Source: CAWJMN01 sp963844055
GTDB lineage: Bacteria; Planctomycetota; Planctomycetia; Pirellulales; Pirellulaceae
Direction: 5' to 3'
Assembly (NCBI GenBank): GCA_963844055.1
Contig: CAWJMN010000001.1
Span: 3,658,001 to 3,722,000, forward strand
Length of the DNA: 64,000 nucleotides
Shown: piece after piece, positions 32,184 through 41,157 of the stretch
How positions within the stretch are numbered: the first letter of the stretch is position 1
Layout: every line of letters starts with the position of its first letter
Translations under genes and position numbers: made by a program
Notes under the pieces: generated by a model
What the model was told of the DNA's origin: nothing
What the model saw: the letters and a program-made list of their open reading frames with translations, nothing else
Databases searched by the model: none

Positions 32184-33266
32184 CTAACGTTGATAAATCG
32201 GCAAATACGCTCGATCCAGCTGTAACATGGTCAGGTTACAAGCCGTCACATAAATCGGCCCAACCTGCGCTTCCCAGCTGCCGTCGGGCTTTTGCTCATT
32301 AATGATCCGGGCATACAACCGATCTCGAAACGGTTCCCAGTCCTTAGGCCCTTGGCGATAGATCACCTGCGAGTAGTACAGGTACGTATAGTGCCAGTGC
32401 CCAAAGGCATTGGGGCCTTCGCTGAGGTCCTTCAGGTTCTTCTTGCAATAGTCCAGCATCTCGGGCACGTGCTTGCTGTCATAGTCACCCGCATTGTAGA
32501 GCGAGGCCAGGGCAGCTGCCGTGATCGCTGGCCGACTCGTTCCCCGATTTCGTGAGCTATACGAAATGCCCCCGTCCGGATTTTTGCAGCCGTAGATATA
32601 TTCCTTGGCCTTGTCGATCACTTCGCCCGGAACCACAATCCCTGCGTTGCGACAACCCCGCAGTCCTTGGACCTGCGTGATCGTCGTGGAGCCTTCGTCA
32701 AAGTTCGGCTGATCCTTGGCGCTAACGTATCCCCAGCCTCCCGTACTGGCCTGCGCCTTCGCGCTAAAGTCCACACTTCTGGTCAGCGCTTCCACGAGCT
32801 CTTCGCGTCGCTCTTTATCCTCTTCTTCGCCTAGCACCTGAGACAGAAACAGCATGGCAAACCCATGCCCATAGGTGTAGCGATTGTCTTGGTCCATCGG
32901 ATCACCGATTAGGCCATTCTTCCGTAGCTTGCTCAGCAAGAAGTCGACCGCTTTACGCACTGACTTTGCATAGGGCCCCTGGGTCGTGGTCGAACCCGAA
33001 GCAATCAGGGCCGTCCCGGCCAGCGCCGTCATCGCAGTGGGATAGCTCCCCTGAGCCGTCCAATGTCCCAGGCTCGACTGCGTCTTCACCACCCACTTGA
33101 GCCCCTTTTCAATGGCGGCCTCCCATTTCGGGTCTCGCTTGGCAGCTTCGGCTTCGCGCGCTCCCCCGGATATTAATCCGGCAGCAGCACCTCCACCCAG
33201 CGCAAGCCCCCCCAGCATCTGTCGCAAAGACGCGCACCGCGTGATTCGCAAAAATCGGTCTCGCAT
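32184..33266 (-). CDS. Exported squalene-cyclase/prenyltransferase-repeat protein
   Basis: This 360-residue protein starts at 33266 with a basic, arginine-rich head followed by a glycine/alanine hydrophobic stretch (LRQMLGGLALGGGAAAGLISGG), which may be a Tat- or Sec-type signal. The mature part is a chain of alpha-toroid repeats: WVVKTQSSLGHWTAQGSYPT, KAQASTGGWGYVSAKD, CKNPDGGISYSSRNRG and NEQKPDGSWEAQVGP. Such proteins are frequent in planctomycetes with no defined role. The pairing with a similar convergent gene suggests an old duplication. Its divergent neighbour is priA. Confidence 0.8.
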   Translation of the reverse strand: MRDRFLRITRCASLRQMLGGLALGGGAAAGLISGGAREAEAAKRDPKWEAAIEKGLKWVVKTQSSLGHWTAQGSYPTAMTALAGTALIASGSTTTQGPYAKSVRKAVDFLLSKLRKNGLIGDPMDQDNRYTYGHGFAMLFLSQVLGEEEDKERREELVEALTRSVDFSAKAQASTGGWGYVSAKDQPNFDEGSTTITQVQGLRGCRNAGIVVPGEVIDKAKEYIYGCKNPDGGISYSSRNRGTSRPAITAAALASLYNAGDYDSKHVPEMLDYCKKNLKDLSEGPNAFGHWHYTYLYYSQVIYRQGPKDWEPFRDRLYARIINEQKPDGSWEAQVGPIYVTACNLTMLQLDRAYLPIYQR

Positions 33267-33371
33267 ATTGCACGGTCTCCTTACAGCAGCAGTCGAATCT
33301 CTTACCATTATGGATGACTTCGCCCAGCGTTGCAACGCAAACCTCGTCCCCAAAGGCCTAATCTCATCGGC

Positions 33372-35756
33372 ATGTCTTCGCGCCAACAATCACTTTTCGA
33401 CGAAACTCCCGATCCTTGGGAGATGGACGACGCCGATCAGCAGTTGGTGGCGACGATCGTCTTTGCTGATCCTCCGTTTGGCCCGTTTGACTACCAAATC
33501 CCGCCAGACCTTTGTGCCAAACTGGCCGTCGGCTGTCGCGTAGAAGTCCCTCTCGGACGCGGAAATCGCCCTCAAACCGGCTACTGCGTCTCTATCGAGT
33601 CCCGTGCTGTTGGCACGCGGCCGCTCAAGCCGATCCAAACGATCATTGACCCGGTCCCACTGCTGGCGCCCCCCATGCTGCGCCTCAGCCAGTGGATGGC
33701 AGACCAGTACATCTGCCCCCTGGGACAAGTCCTGCACAGCATCATTCCGGCCGGCGTCAAAAGCCAAGCCGGCACGCGAGAAGTGACGTTTCTCAAAGTT
33801 CCCCCTGCCGTCGTCGAGCAGCTTAATAGCGGAAAGCTAGAGCTTCCTGCCAAGCAATTGGCGGCTTTACAAATCCTCATCGCCTCCCCCCGGCCTCTAA
33901 CACCGCCTCAACTGGCCCGCATCGCGAAATGCACCCTGGCCCCCATCACCCAGCTCCGCAAAGCCAAGCTCATCTCGGCCGAACTCCGTCGGGTCCAACA
34001 TTTTGAACTCGAAGAGCCCCCAGCTTTCACGGAATCGGCCCTCGTCCTTAATCCTGACCAATCGGCGGCCCTGGACACCATCATCGCCGCTCTTCAGCAT
34101 CGTGAACCCAAGCCGATCCTCATCCACGGCGTCACCGGCAGCGGCAAGACCGAAGTCTACATCCGTGCCATCGAAGAGGTAATCCGCTTCGGACGACAAG
34201 CCATCGTCCTCGTTCCAGAAATCAGCCTTACCCCGCAATCACGAGATCGCTTTCGCGCCCGATTTGACTCCGTAGCCGTCCTCCATTCCCACCAAAGCGA
34301 TGGCGAAAGACACTACCATTGGCAACGGATCTCGCGCGGCGAAGTGCAAGTGATCGTCGGCGCTCGCAGCGCTATTTTCGCCCCCGCACCCCAGCTCGGG
34401 CTAATCATCATTGATGAAGAACATGATGGCTCCTTCAAACAAGGAGAGTCCCCACGCTACCATGCCCGCGACGTCGCCATTCGCCGCGCCCATCTGGAAA
34501 AAATCCCATTGGTGCTCGGTAGCGCCACCCCAGCGCTCGAAAGCTGGCAATCCACAATTGATGGCACGTTTGAACTCGTCTCGATGCCCAGCCGCGTGAG
34601 CGATCGCCCACTGCCAGACGTTGCAACCATTGATCTCCGCACCCAAAACAAAGGGAAGGCCTTTCAAGGTGCTGTCAGCCGTCCCTTGGCCAACGCCATC
34701 CAGGCGGCCCTCCAAGACAATGGCCAGGTGATCCTGCTACTCAACCGACGCGGCTATTCCACCCACATCCAGTGTCCCGCGTGCGGCTTTGTCGCCAAGT
34801 GCCCCGACTGCGATCTCGCCCTCACTCACCATCGCGAAGGGGACAAAGTCCTTTGCCACTATTGCGACTACCAAGCCCTTGCGCCGGCCCGCTGTCCTGA
34901 CTGCAAATTCGAAGGAATTCGCTACAGCGGTCTAGGCACCCAAAAACTAGAGGCCGAGATCAAAAGTCGGTTTTCCGGTGCTGAAGTCCTGCGCATGGAT
35001 AGCGATACCATGCAGCGCCCCGGCAGTCACGAAGCAGCCCTGGCACGCTTCCGGGCAGGAGAAGTCCAAATCCTGGTAGGCACGCAAATGATTGCCAAAG
35101 GACTCGACTTTCCCAATGTGACCCTGGTCGGCGTGATCAATGCCGACACCGCCTTGCACCTGCCCGACTTTCGCGCCTCCGAGCGCACGTTTCAGCTCGT
35201 TACCCAAGTCGCAGGTCGCACCGGCCGTGGCGAACGTGGCGGGCGCGTGCTTGTGCAAACCTTTGCACCAGACCACCCTGCTATCCAAGCTGCGGTGCAG
35301 CACGATTACATCCGCTTTGCAGCGCAGGAACTCCCCTTGCGCAAACTCCATCGCTATCCCCCAGCAACCCAGCTTGTCCGAATCGTCCTGCGTGGCGAAA
35401 GCCTGCAACAACTAACGCTATTTGCCAACCAACTTACCGAACAGATCCAACTGGGCTGCGCCGCTGCCGGCATGCAAATCGATGCAGGATTATCTAGCAT
35501 CTCCTCCGCGCTCGGCTCAAGCCTTGCCACAGCCAACAGTTCCACCCCCTCAGCGCCAGAGCTCCCCTGGGTTCGTAAGTTGGGTCCAGCCCCCTGCCCT
35601 ATCGAAAAGCTCCGTGGCAAATTCCGGTTTCACCTCCTGCTAACAACTTCCAACCTGGAAATGTTGCGGGGCGTCCTTCGCGAGGTACAAGCGAATCATC
35701 CCTCCACGGAAGAGCTCCAGTGGATTATCGATGTCGATCCCCACGACATGCTTTAG
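33372..35756 (+). CDS. priA: Primosomal replication restart helicase PriA
   Basis: The 794-residue protein has the PriA layout. A 3'-DNA-binding domain at the N-terminus includes VATIVFADPPFGPFDYQIP. The Walker A motif GVTGSGKTE is near residue 252, and the DEEH box is near 347 in LGLIIIDEEHDGSFKQ. Eight zinc-binding cysteines lie at about 467-513 (CPACGFVAKCPDC, CHYCDY, CPDC), followed by the second helicase lobe with VGTQMIAKGLDFPNV and VAGRTGRGERGGRV. It reloads the replisome at stalled forks. The ATG at 33372 is favoured; 14 further upstream codons are open. Confidence 0.96.
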   Translation: MSSRQQSLFDETPDPWEMDDADQQLVATIVFADPPFGPFDYQIPPDLCAKLAVGCRVEVPLGRGNRPQTGYCVSIESRAVGTRPLKPIQTIIDPVPLLAPPMLRLSQWMADQYICPLGQVLHSIIPAGVKSQAGTREVTFLKVPPAVVEQLNSGKLELPAKQLAALQILIASPRPLTPPQLARIAKCTLAPITQLRKAKLISAELRRVQHFELEEPPAFTESALVLNPDQSAALDTIIAALQHREPKPILIHGVTGSGKTEVYIRAIEEVIRFGRQAIVLVPEISLTPQSRDRFRARFDSVAVLHSHQSDGERHYHWQRISRGEVQVIVGARSAIFAPAPQLGLIIIDEEHDGSFKQGESPRYHARDVAIRRAHLEKIPLVLGSATPALESWQSTIDGTFELVSMPSRVSDRPLPDVATIDLRTQNKGKAFQGAVSRPLANAIQAALQDNGQVILLLNRRGYSTHIQCPACGFVAKCPDCDLALTHHREGDKVLCHYCDYQALAPARCPDCKFEGIRYSGLGTQKLEAEIKSRFSGAEVLRMDSDTMQRPGSHEAALARFRAGEVQILVGTQMIAKGLDFPNVTLVGVINADTALHLPDFRASERTFQLVTQVAGRTGRGERGGRVLVQTFAPDHPAIQAAVQHDYIRFAAQELPLRKLHRYPPATQLVRIVLRGESLQQLTLFANQLTEQIQLGCAAAGMQIDAGLSSISSALGSSLATANSSTPSAPELPWVRKLGPAPCPIEKLRGKFRFHLLLTTSNLEMLRGVLREVQANHPSTEELQWIIDVDPHDML

Positions 35757-36066
35757 TCGAGGAGCAAGCCTAAAACGGCGGGGCAGCGTGCCCCAAGATG
35801 GCTCTACTAAAAACCCAGTAGACCATGCTACCCGGGTATTTCAGGTAGCTTATGTGTGGCACTGGCAAGTTCCCCGAGAGAGCACTTGCCTATCCAGGAA
35901 CAACTTGTTTCGGGGCTGGCCAGTGCTCCCCAAAAGACGCTTCTCAGAGCCCGTTCACCACCCCAAACACAGTGGCGCTTAAACACTCCACTCGGCCCTG
36001 CCCGCTCAAACAGGAATGATCGTTTGCCAGCGGGTACTATTTCGTTGCAGTGCAGAAGGCCAAAGC
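35757..36066. other. Convergent intergenic region with inverted repeats
   Basis: This 310-bp gap between the ends of priA and the HhH-GPD-like gene has no gene. It contains nested inverted repeats: GGCACTGGC (35857-35865) with GCCAGTGCT (35918-35926), and GGCAAGT (35864-35870) with ACTTGCC (35884-35890). The two pairs share a GGC and could form alternative structures. A role as a bidirectional terminator or a dispersed palindromic element is possible. Confidence 0.45.
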
Positions 36067-37191
36067 CTAGCGAGGCTTCTTCTTCACAAGCCCTTTGTTG
36101 CTTGCCGGTGGTGACTTCTTTCCACCTTTGTCGGCGGGCTCTTCCTTACGCTTGGAAGCTCCCTTATCACTCCCTTTTTCGCCAGCACCAGCCTTATCCC
36201 CCGCCAGTCGATCAGCCGCAGCTTTCGAGGTTGACGGGGGCTTATCTTTTCCCTTGAGCACCGCCTTAACATCCAATACTGGCTTTACGTTGGCGGCAGA
36301 AGCGGGAGGCTTAGGAGCAGACGCGGGCTTCAAAGGAGCTGGCGGCGTTTTCGCAGCCGCAGCTGCCTTGCTCGCCGACCCCTTGCTACTACGAGCCTTC
36401 GTCTCACGGGCAATACGTTCCGCCTCTTCTTTGGCGCGAACTTCTGCCTCTTCTTTCGCTACACGGGATCGTTCCTTCGCGGCCGAAGCAGCATTTGCTT
36501 CCGCTCGCGCTTGACGACGCGTGAGGCGTTCTTTGTAATCACCATCGATTTCCGCCAAAATGGCCTTCAGCTTGGACGAACCAGGCGAGGCAAAGAAGTC
36601 GGCACCGATTTGTTGCAGCAAGGAACCAAACTCGATCCCCTTATTCTTGGGAATCGCGCGCTCCATGCCCGGCACCAAGTATTTGTCGGCTTCGGCATCG
36701 TTGACAGCGCCAACCGCATACAACACTTCGATAGCACCCTTGCTGATCGGAATGGAATGCCCGCTCAAAGCATGCTGGGCCACAAAGGATCGAACAAAGG
36801 GGGATGCCCCGTCGATCTTTTCTAGGTCCTTTTCCGACTTCCCCAGGTTCTGCTTGCGCAGTGGCTCAAGGTCGAAGGAGTAAGCCGCCTCAAACATGGA
36901 CTGCAGCGACTTCTTAATCCGCTGAGCAGCACCCTGTGTATCTGGCAAGCCACGCAGCACTTCGGCCAGTTCCGAAACCGTAGTAACACGGATTTCGTTC
37001 CAGTCGAAGAACATTTCCTTGAGCTTGGCAAATGCTTCTTCTGCCACTTCATATCGGCCATTTTCTAAGCAGCAAGCATAGAGCAAATGCTCTAGCACCG
37101 TCCGGTCTTCCGGAACGGTGTACGGCTTGTAATGCTTCTTTAGCACCTTATGCACTTTGGCCAGCAGTGCAGCGCGATTAGATGTGGTCAT
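36067..37191 (-). CDS. HhH-GPD-like protein lacking catalytic residues, with Lys/Ala/Pro-rich tail
   Basis: The N-terminal 210 residues resemble the endonuclease III fold: VLEHLLYACCLENGRYEVAEEAFAKLKE and VTTVSELAEVLRGLP followed by AAQRIKKSLQSMF. At the place where active enzymes have a GvGxKTA hairpin and a DTH motif, this protein has DGASPFVRSFVAQ and PISKGAIEVLYA, so the catalytic Lys and Asp appear absent. The last 160 residues are coiled, then Lys/Ala/Pro-rich, ending KKKPR. It follows rbfA on the same strand after 95 bp. It is probably a nucleic-acid-binding protein, not a glycosylase. The start at 37191 follows the fold boundary. Confidence 0.65.
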   Translation of the reverse strand: MTTSNRAALLAKVHKVLKKHYKPYTVPEDRTVLEHLLYACCLENGRYEVAEEAFAKLKEMFFDWNEIRVTTVSELAEVLRGLPDTQGAAQRIKKSLQSMFEAAYSFDLEPLRKQNLGKSEKDLEKIDGASPFVRSFVAQHALSGHSIPISKGAIEVLYAVGAVNDAEADKYLVPGMERAIPKNKGIEFGSLLQQIGADFFASPGSSKLKAILAEIDGDYKERLTRRQARAEANAASAAKERSRVAKEEAEVRAKEEAERIARETKARSSKGSASKAAAAAKTPPAPLKPASAPKPPASAANVKPVLDVKAVLKGKDKPPSTSKAAADRLAGDKAGAGEKGSDKGASKRKEEPADKGGKKSPPASNKGLVKKKPR

Positions 37192-37286
37192 GCCTATCCG
37201 AAATCTAAAGGGTGATGCAAACGTTACCAGTCCTACCGGCGAATCCTCTTCGCATAGGCTCAAAAACAAGACAATTCTCGAAACAA

Positions 37287-37757
37287 CTAAGCTTCACCAG
37301 AACCGTCGTCACCAAAATCTTCGTCGTCAATCTCGTCCGAAACGGTTTCAGCCCCATCCGCCTTTGGATCAGCAGATGATGCAGCGTCTGAACTGGGGAC
37401 GACGACCTTCCCTCCACCAGGAGTAAGCGCCGAAAGAATTCGGTGAATCTCCTGAGAGTGCACAACCCCTTGATCAATCTCAAAGGTCAATATGGGCGTA
37501 TACCGCGTGTCGATCTCGTCAGCAATCCTTCGCTGCAAAAACCCGGCTGAGTTTTGAAGGCCAGCAAGAGCCAGCTTTCGCTTCCCCTCGTCCCCCATTA
37601 CCGTTACCAGAACCTTGGCTGCCTTCATGTCCGGCGCAACTTGTACGCCGGTCACGGTGACATTCTTTACCCGAGGGTCGCGCACTTCCGTCAAGATGGC
37701 CATGCTGACCACCTCGCGAATTGCCTCTGCCGCTTTTAGTGTTCTGCGTGAACTCAT
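37287..37757 (-). CDS. rbfA: Ribosome-binding factor A
   Basis: The 156-residue protein matches RbfA, which binds 30S subunits late in maturation. It shows the KH-like core: RTLKAAEAIREVVSMAILTEVRDPRV, then VTVTGVQVAPDMKAAKVLVTV and LRRRIADEID-type residues (FLQRRIADEIDTRYTP). An acidic C-terminal extension of about 45 residues (DEIDDEDFGDDGS) is additional. Its ATG overlaps the infB stop (ATGA), so translation is probably coupled. Confidence 0.95.
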   Translation of the reverse strand: MSSRRTLKAAEAIREVVSMAILTEVRDPRVKNVTVTGVQVAPDMKAAKVLVTVMGDEGKRKLALAGLQNSAGFLQRRIADEIDTRYTPILTFEIDQGVVHSQEIHRILSALTPGGGKVVVPSSDAASSADPKADGAETVSDEIDDEDFGDDGSGEA

Positions 37758-40700
37758 AGCGTGCGAGCAACCTCTTCAATCTTGTAGGCTTCCAAGATAT
37801 CCCCTTCTTTCACGTCGCTGAAGTTCACCAGCTTGATGCCGCACTCCATACCACGCGAAACTTCCTTCACGTCATCCTTGTCACGACGCAAAGAATCCAG
37901 AGCATAGTCGCCAATCGTGCGATTCTCGCGATTCACCCGAATCCGACAGCCACGCTCGATGCTTCCTTGGATAATCTGGCTACCCGCAACCGCACCAACG
38001 CGGCTGATGGTAAAGACTTGCTTCACCAAAGCACGACCGAGTTCGATCACTCGCTCTTCCGGCTTTAGCTTGCCTTCCAGCATTGCCTTGATATCGTCCG
38101 AGACCTTGTAAATGATCTCGTAACGGCGAATCTGGACGCCACGTTCATCTGCCAGCGCCCGAGCCGCTTCATCAGGAATGACGTTAAAGCCCAAGATGAC
38201 CGCCCCCGAAGCCTGAGCAAGCATCACGTCGGCCACCGAAACTCCACCGACCGATGCTTGGAGCACCTTCAGCTTCACTTCAGGATGGTCAAACTTGGAA
38301 AGCTCTTTCAAAATCGCTTCGATCGAACCACGAACGTCCGCACGAATGATCAAGTTCAGCACCGAGACTTCTGCAGTCTGGTTCAAACGACCTTCGGTCA
38401 AACGCTGTTGGAAATCCTCGAACGAGATCTTCGTGGTAATGCCACCCAAAGATTGATTACGTGTTTGCGTTGCACGCTTGGCCACAATTTCACGTGCCCG
38501 AGCAATGTCGTTAAGCACATAGAACTTGTCACCAGCGTTTGGAGCAACATCCAAACCCGTGATATTCACCGGCATCGATGGACCAGCTGTCTTCACCTTT
38601 TGGCGAGGACGCAGGGTGTCATACATTGCCTTGACACGACCATGGGCCGCACCGCAAACAACGATATCCCCATCCTTCAGCGTGCCGTTCTGAACCATGA
38701 ACTTGGCAATAACACCACGTCCAGGTTCTTGTTCAGCTTCCAAGCACATACCCGATGCGGCACGTTTTGGATTCGCCTTGTATTCATGAAGCTCTGCCGT
38801 TACCAGCAGGGTTTCCAGCAAGGTGTCCATCCCCTGCCCCGTGATTGCGCTGGTCCGAACCACTTCAACATCACCACCCCATTCGCTCGGCAGCAAACCT
38901 GCCGTCGCCAACTGTTGCAGTACACGTTGTTCATCCGCACCTGGCAGATCGATCTTGTTCATCGCCACCACAATCGGAACTTCAGCCGCTTTCGCATGGC
39001 TCAAAGCTTCTTCCGTTTGTGGCATCATGCCGTCGTCAGCCGCAACAACCAGCACGGCAATATCCGTGACGTTGGCACCACGAGCACGCATTTCCGTAAA
39101 TGCCTCGTGACCAGGCGTATCGACAAACGCAACCCGACGGCCATCTTTCGTATTAATCGAATAGGCCCGAATGTGCTGCGTAATACCGCCCGCTTCGCCG
39201 GCAACCACATTGGTACCGATGATTCGGTCCAAAAGCGAAGTCTTGCCGTGGTCAACGTGCCCCAGGAAGGTGACGATCGGTGGACGAGGAACCAGGTTCT
39301 CATCATTCTCGTCGTCGTTGAACTCCAGATTGAGTTGTTCTTCCAGCGACTCAGCCGCCTTGAAGTCCACGTCAATCTGCAATTCTGCAGCAATCAACTC
39401 AACCATTTCATCAGGAATAGGAGCGTTGATCGTAACCATGACGCCCATGCCCATCAGAACCTTCAGGACCTGATTAGCACCCACACCCGTGGCTTCGCAG
39501 AACGAACGAACAGTACATGGCAAGGACAAGCTCACATTTCCCTTACGAGGAGCAGCAGTACTGCCATGCCCCTTCATGCGACTTAAGCTAGTACGACGAC
39601 GCGACGGAATTGCGATCTCTTCCCCGTCCGGACCGATGCGAGTATTGCGATTCCGCTTGCCGCGTTCCGCACGCACACCTGCCATGCCGGCAAGTTCGCG
39701 ATCACTATCGTCCTTCAGTTCCTTTGGCGTCCGCTTGCTACCAGGACGTGCCGCGGCATCCGCAGGAGCTGCCGTACCCGGCTTGCCACCACGACTTCCA
39801 GCGCCACCCTTGCCCGGCATTGGCTCATTGAAGCCCGGAATAGGCGGCAATTGGGGCCGACCACCAGGCGTCTTCAGCATGTCCGCACCCAAACGGATGA
39901 TCGGACGTTGTGCCGCAGGACCCGTAGGACGAGGTGCCGACGTCGGCTGCTTCACTTCGGGCATATTCGCAACGCGAATGACTGCCGCACGCCGTTCACT
40001 TGGCTGCCGAGGTGCAGCTGGAGCATCGCCCCCCTTGCCTCCACCGGCCGCTTCTTCAGGCCGCTTGCTACCAGTTCCAGCGCGAGTGTCAAATACTCGC
40101 ATCCCTCCCGAACGGGCCGGCATCAGTCCATCGCGACGAATCGGCGACAAAGGACCAGAGCCTCCCGTACGACTACCAGGAACAGGACGGCCACCAGGGA
40201 CCTTCCCAATGCTAGACGAAGCGCGATCCTTGGCTCCAGCATCTGCTGCCGGAGCAACAGGAGCAGGACCCGCAGCAACATTCCCGGCTGCCGTTCCACC
40301 CACAGGTGCTGGCGTTGCAGGAGGTTGAACTGCAGGTGCCGAAGGTGCCTGCACTGCAGGAGCACTCGGAGCAGCAGGCTTGCTCTTTTCCTTAGCAACC
40401 GGCGGCGATACCGCTGGCGGAGCAACTGGCTTCTCGGCCACAGGAGCAACCACCGCAGGAGCAACAGGCTCAACTACAGGGGTTTCTACCTTAGCCACCG
40501 GAGCGACAACGTGCTCAACAGGAGCAGTCGGCGCAACCACAGGAGCAGCAGGTGCCTCAGCGGCTGGAGTCGTCTCAGCAACTTCCACCGCAGGTACTGC
40601 GGTAACAGGTGCAGAATCGGCAGGGCTTGGCTTAGCCCGAACCGGACGAGGTGGCGGAGGCAATGTTTGTGTGCCTGCAACAGGGGTGGACAACACATCA

Positions 40701-40906
40701 CGTGTGTTCACCAAAGGCTGTGCCGTTGCGGCAGCCTTCTTCGCTGAAGAACCTTCCATGTAGGCCTTCAGCTTGACCATTTCTGCATCGTCTAAGCTGG
40801 CCAGCGCCGAACCCTTCCCGGGGATACCTGCACGGGTGCAGATATCTACGAGATCTTTACTATCGATCTTCAAATCTTTTGCTAACGCGTAAATCCGAGT
40901 GGGCAC
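37754..40906 (-). CDS. infB: Translation initiation factor IF-2
   Basis: The 1050-residue IF-2 brings initiator tRNA to the 30S subunit. An IF2_N domain at residues 1-50 (RIYALAKDLKIDSKDLVDIC) is followed by some 450 residues rich in Ala and Pro, another IF2_N-like part, and then the GTPase domain. G1 is GHVDHGKT near residue 548; DTPGHEAF and AMNKIDLPGA follow. Domains II-IV end with RGMECGIKLVNFSDVKEGDILEAY. The start is GTG, supported by AGGAGG five bases upstream (strong site at about 40912-40917). The N-terminal half is much longer than in E. coli. Confidence 0.97.
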   Translation of the reverse strand: MPTRIYALAKDLKIDSKDLVDICTRAGIPGKGSALASLDDAEMVKLKAYMEGSSAKKAAATAQPLVNTRDVLSTPVAGTQTLPPPPRPVRAKPSPADSAPVTAVPAVEVAETTPAAEAPAAPVVAPTAPVEHVVAPVAKVETPVVEPVAPAVVAPVAEKPVAPPAVSPPVAKEKSKPAAPSAPAVQAPSAPAVQPPATPAPVGGTAAGNVAAGPAPVAPAADAGAKDRASSSIGKVPGGRPVPGSRTGGSGPLSPIRRDGLMPARSGGMRVFDTRAGTGSKRPEEAAGGGKGGDAPAAPRQPSERRAAVIRVANMPEVKQPTSAPRPTGPAAQRPIIRLGADMLKTPGGRPQLPPIPGFNEPMPGKGGAGSRGGKPGTAAPADAAARPGSKRTPKELKDDSDRELAGMAGVRAERGKRNRNTRIGPDGEEIAIPSRRRTSLSRMKGHGSTAAPRKGNVSLSLPCTVRSFCEATGVGANQVLKVLMGMGVMVTINAPIPDEMVELIAAELQIDVDFKAAESLEEQLNLEFNDDENDENLVPRPPIVTFLGHVDHGKTSLLDRIIGTNVVAGEAGGITQHIRAYSINTKDGRRVAFVDTPGHEAFTEMRARGANVTDIAVLVVAADDGMMPQTEEALSHAKAAEVPIVVAMNKIDLPGADEQRVLQQLATAGLLPSEWGGDVEVVRTSAITGQGMDTLLETLLVTAELHEYKANPKRAASGMCLEAEQEPGRGVIAKFMVQNGTLKDGDIVVCGAAHGRVKAMYDTLRPRQKVKTAGPSMPVNITGLDVAPNAGDKFYVLNDIARAREIVAKRATQTRNQSLGGITTKISFEDFQQRLTEGRLNQTAEVSVLNLIIRADVRGSIEAILKELSKFDHPEVKLKVLQASVGGVSVADVMLAQASGAVILGFNVIPDEAARALADERGVQIRRYEIIYKVSDDIKAMLEGKLKPEERVIELGRALVKQVFTISRVGAVAGSQIIQGSIERGCRIRVNRENRTIGDYALDSLRRDKDDVKEVSRGMECGIKLVNFSDVKEGDILEAYKIEEVARTL

Positions 40907-41110
40907 GTTGCCCTCCTAAATAGGTCTTTTGCCCCATTTGTAATCCACAAAGGGCAAAAAACACAGTTACTCCAGCTTAGTTCATAACGACGATCTCCTT
41001 GCAAGCGAAAGGGCGTCGCGCCATTCCGCCGCACAATGGGTCACCTAGCACCTATGACCCACAATACCGTTACCGCCACTCCAGTTGGACAAATCACAAA
41101 CCACTAATGT

Positions 41111-41152
41111 ATCGTTTTTACTCCCCCATTGCCAATTGGGGGCAAAAACGAT
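41111..41152 (-). terminator. Strong hairpin in the nusA-infB gap (terminator or attenuator)
   Basis: Starting 6 bases after the nusA stop, a 9-bp outer stem (ATCGTTTTT/AAAAACGAT) encloses a 6-bp CCCCCA/TGGGGG stem. No separate T-run follows, so termination is uncertain. NusA and IF-2 genes are often autoregulated, and this position fits an attenuator or RNA-processing site before infB, which begins 205 bases later. Confidence 0.55.
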
Positions 41153-41157
41153 GAATC

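Noticed and set aside
38258..39586. 442-codon plus-strand open frame inside infB
   Set aside because: It is antisense to highly conserved IF-2 domains and its His/Arg/Asn-rich translation matches no family.
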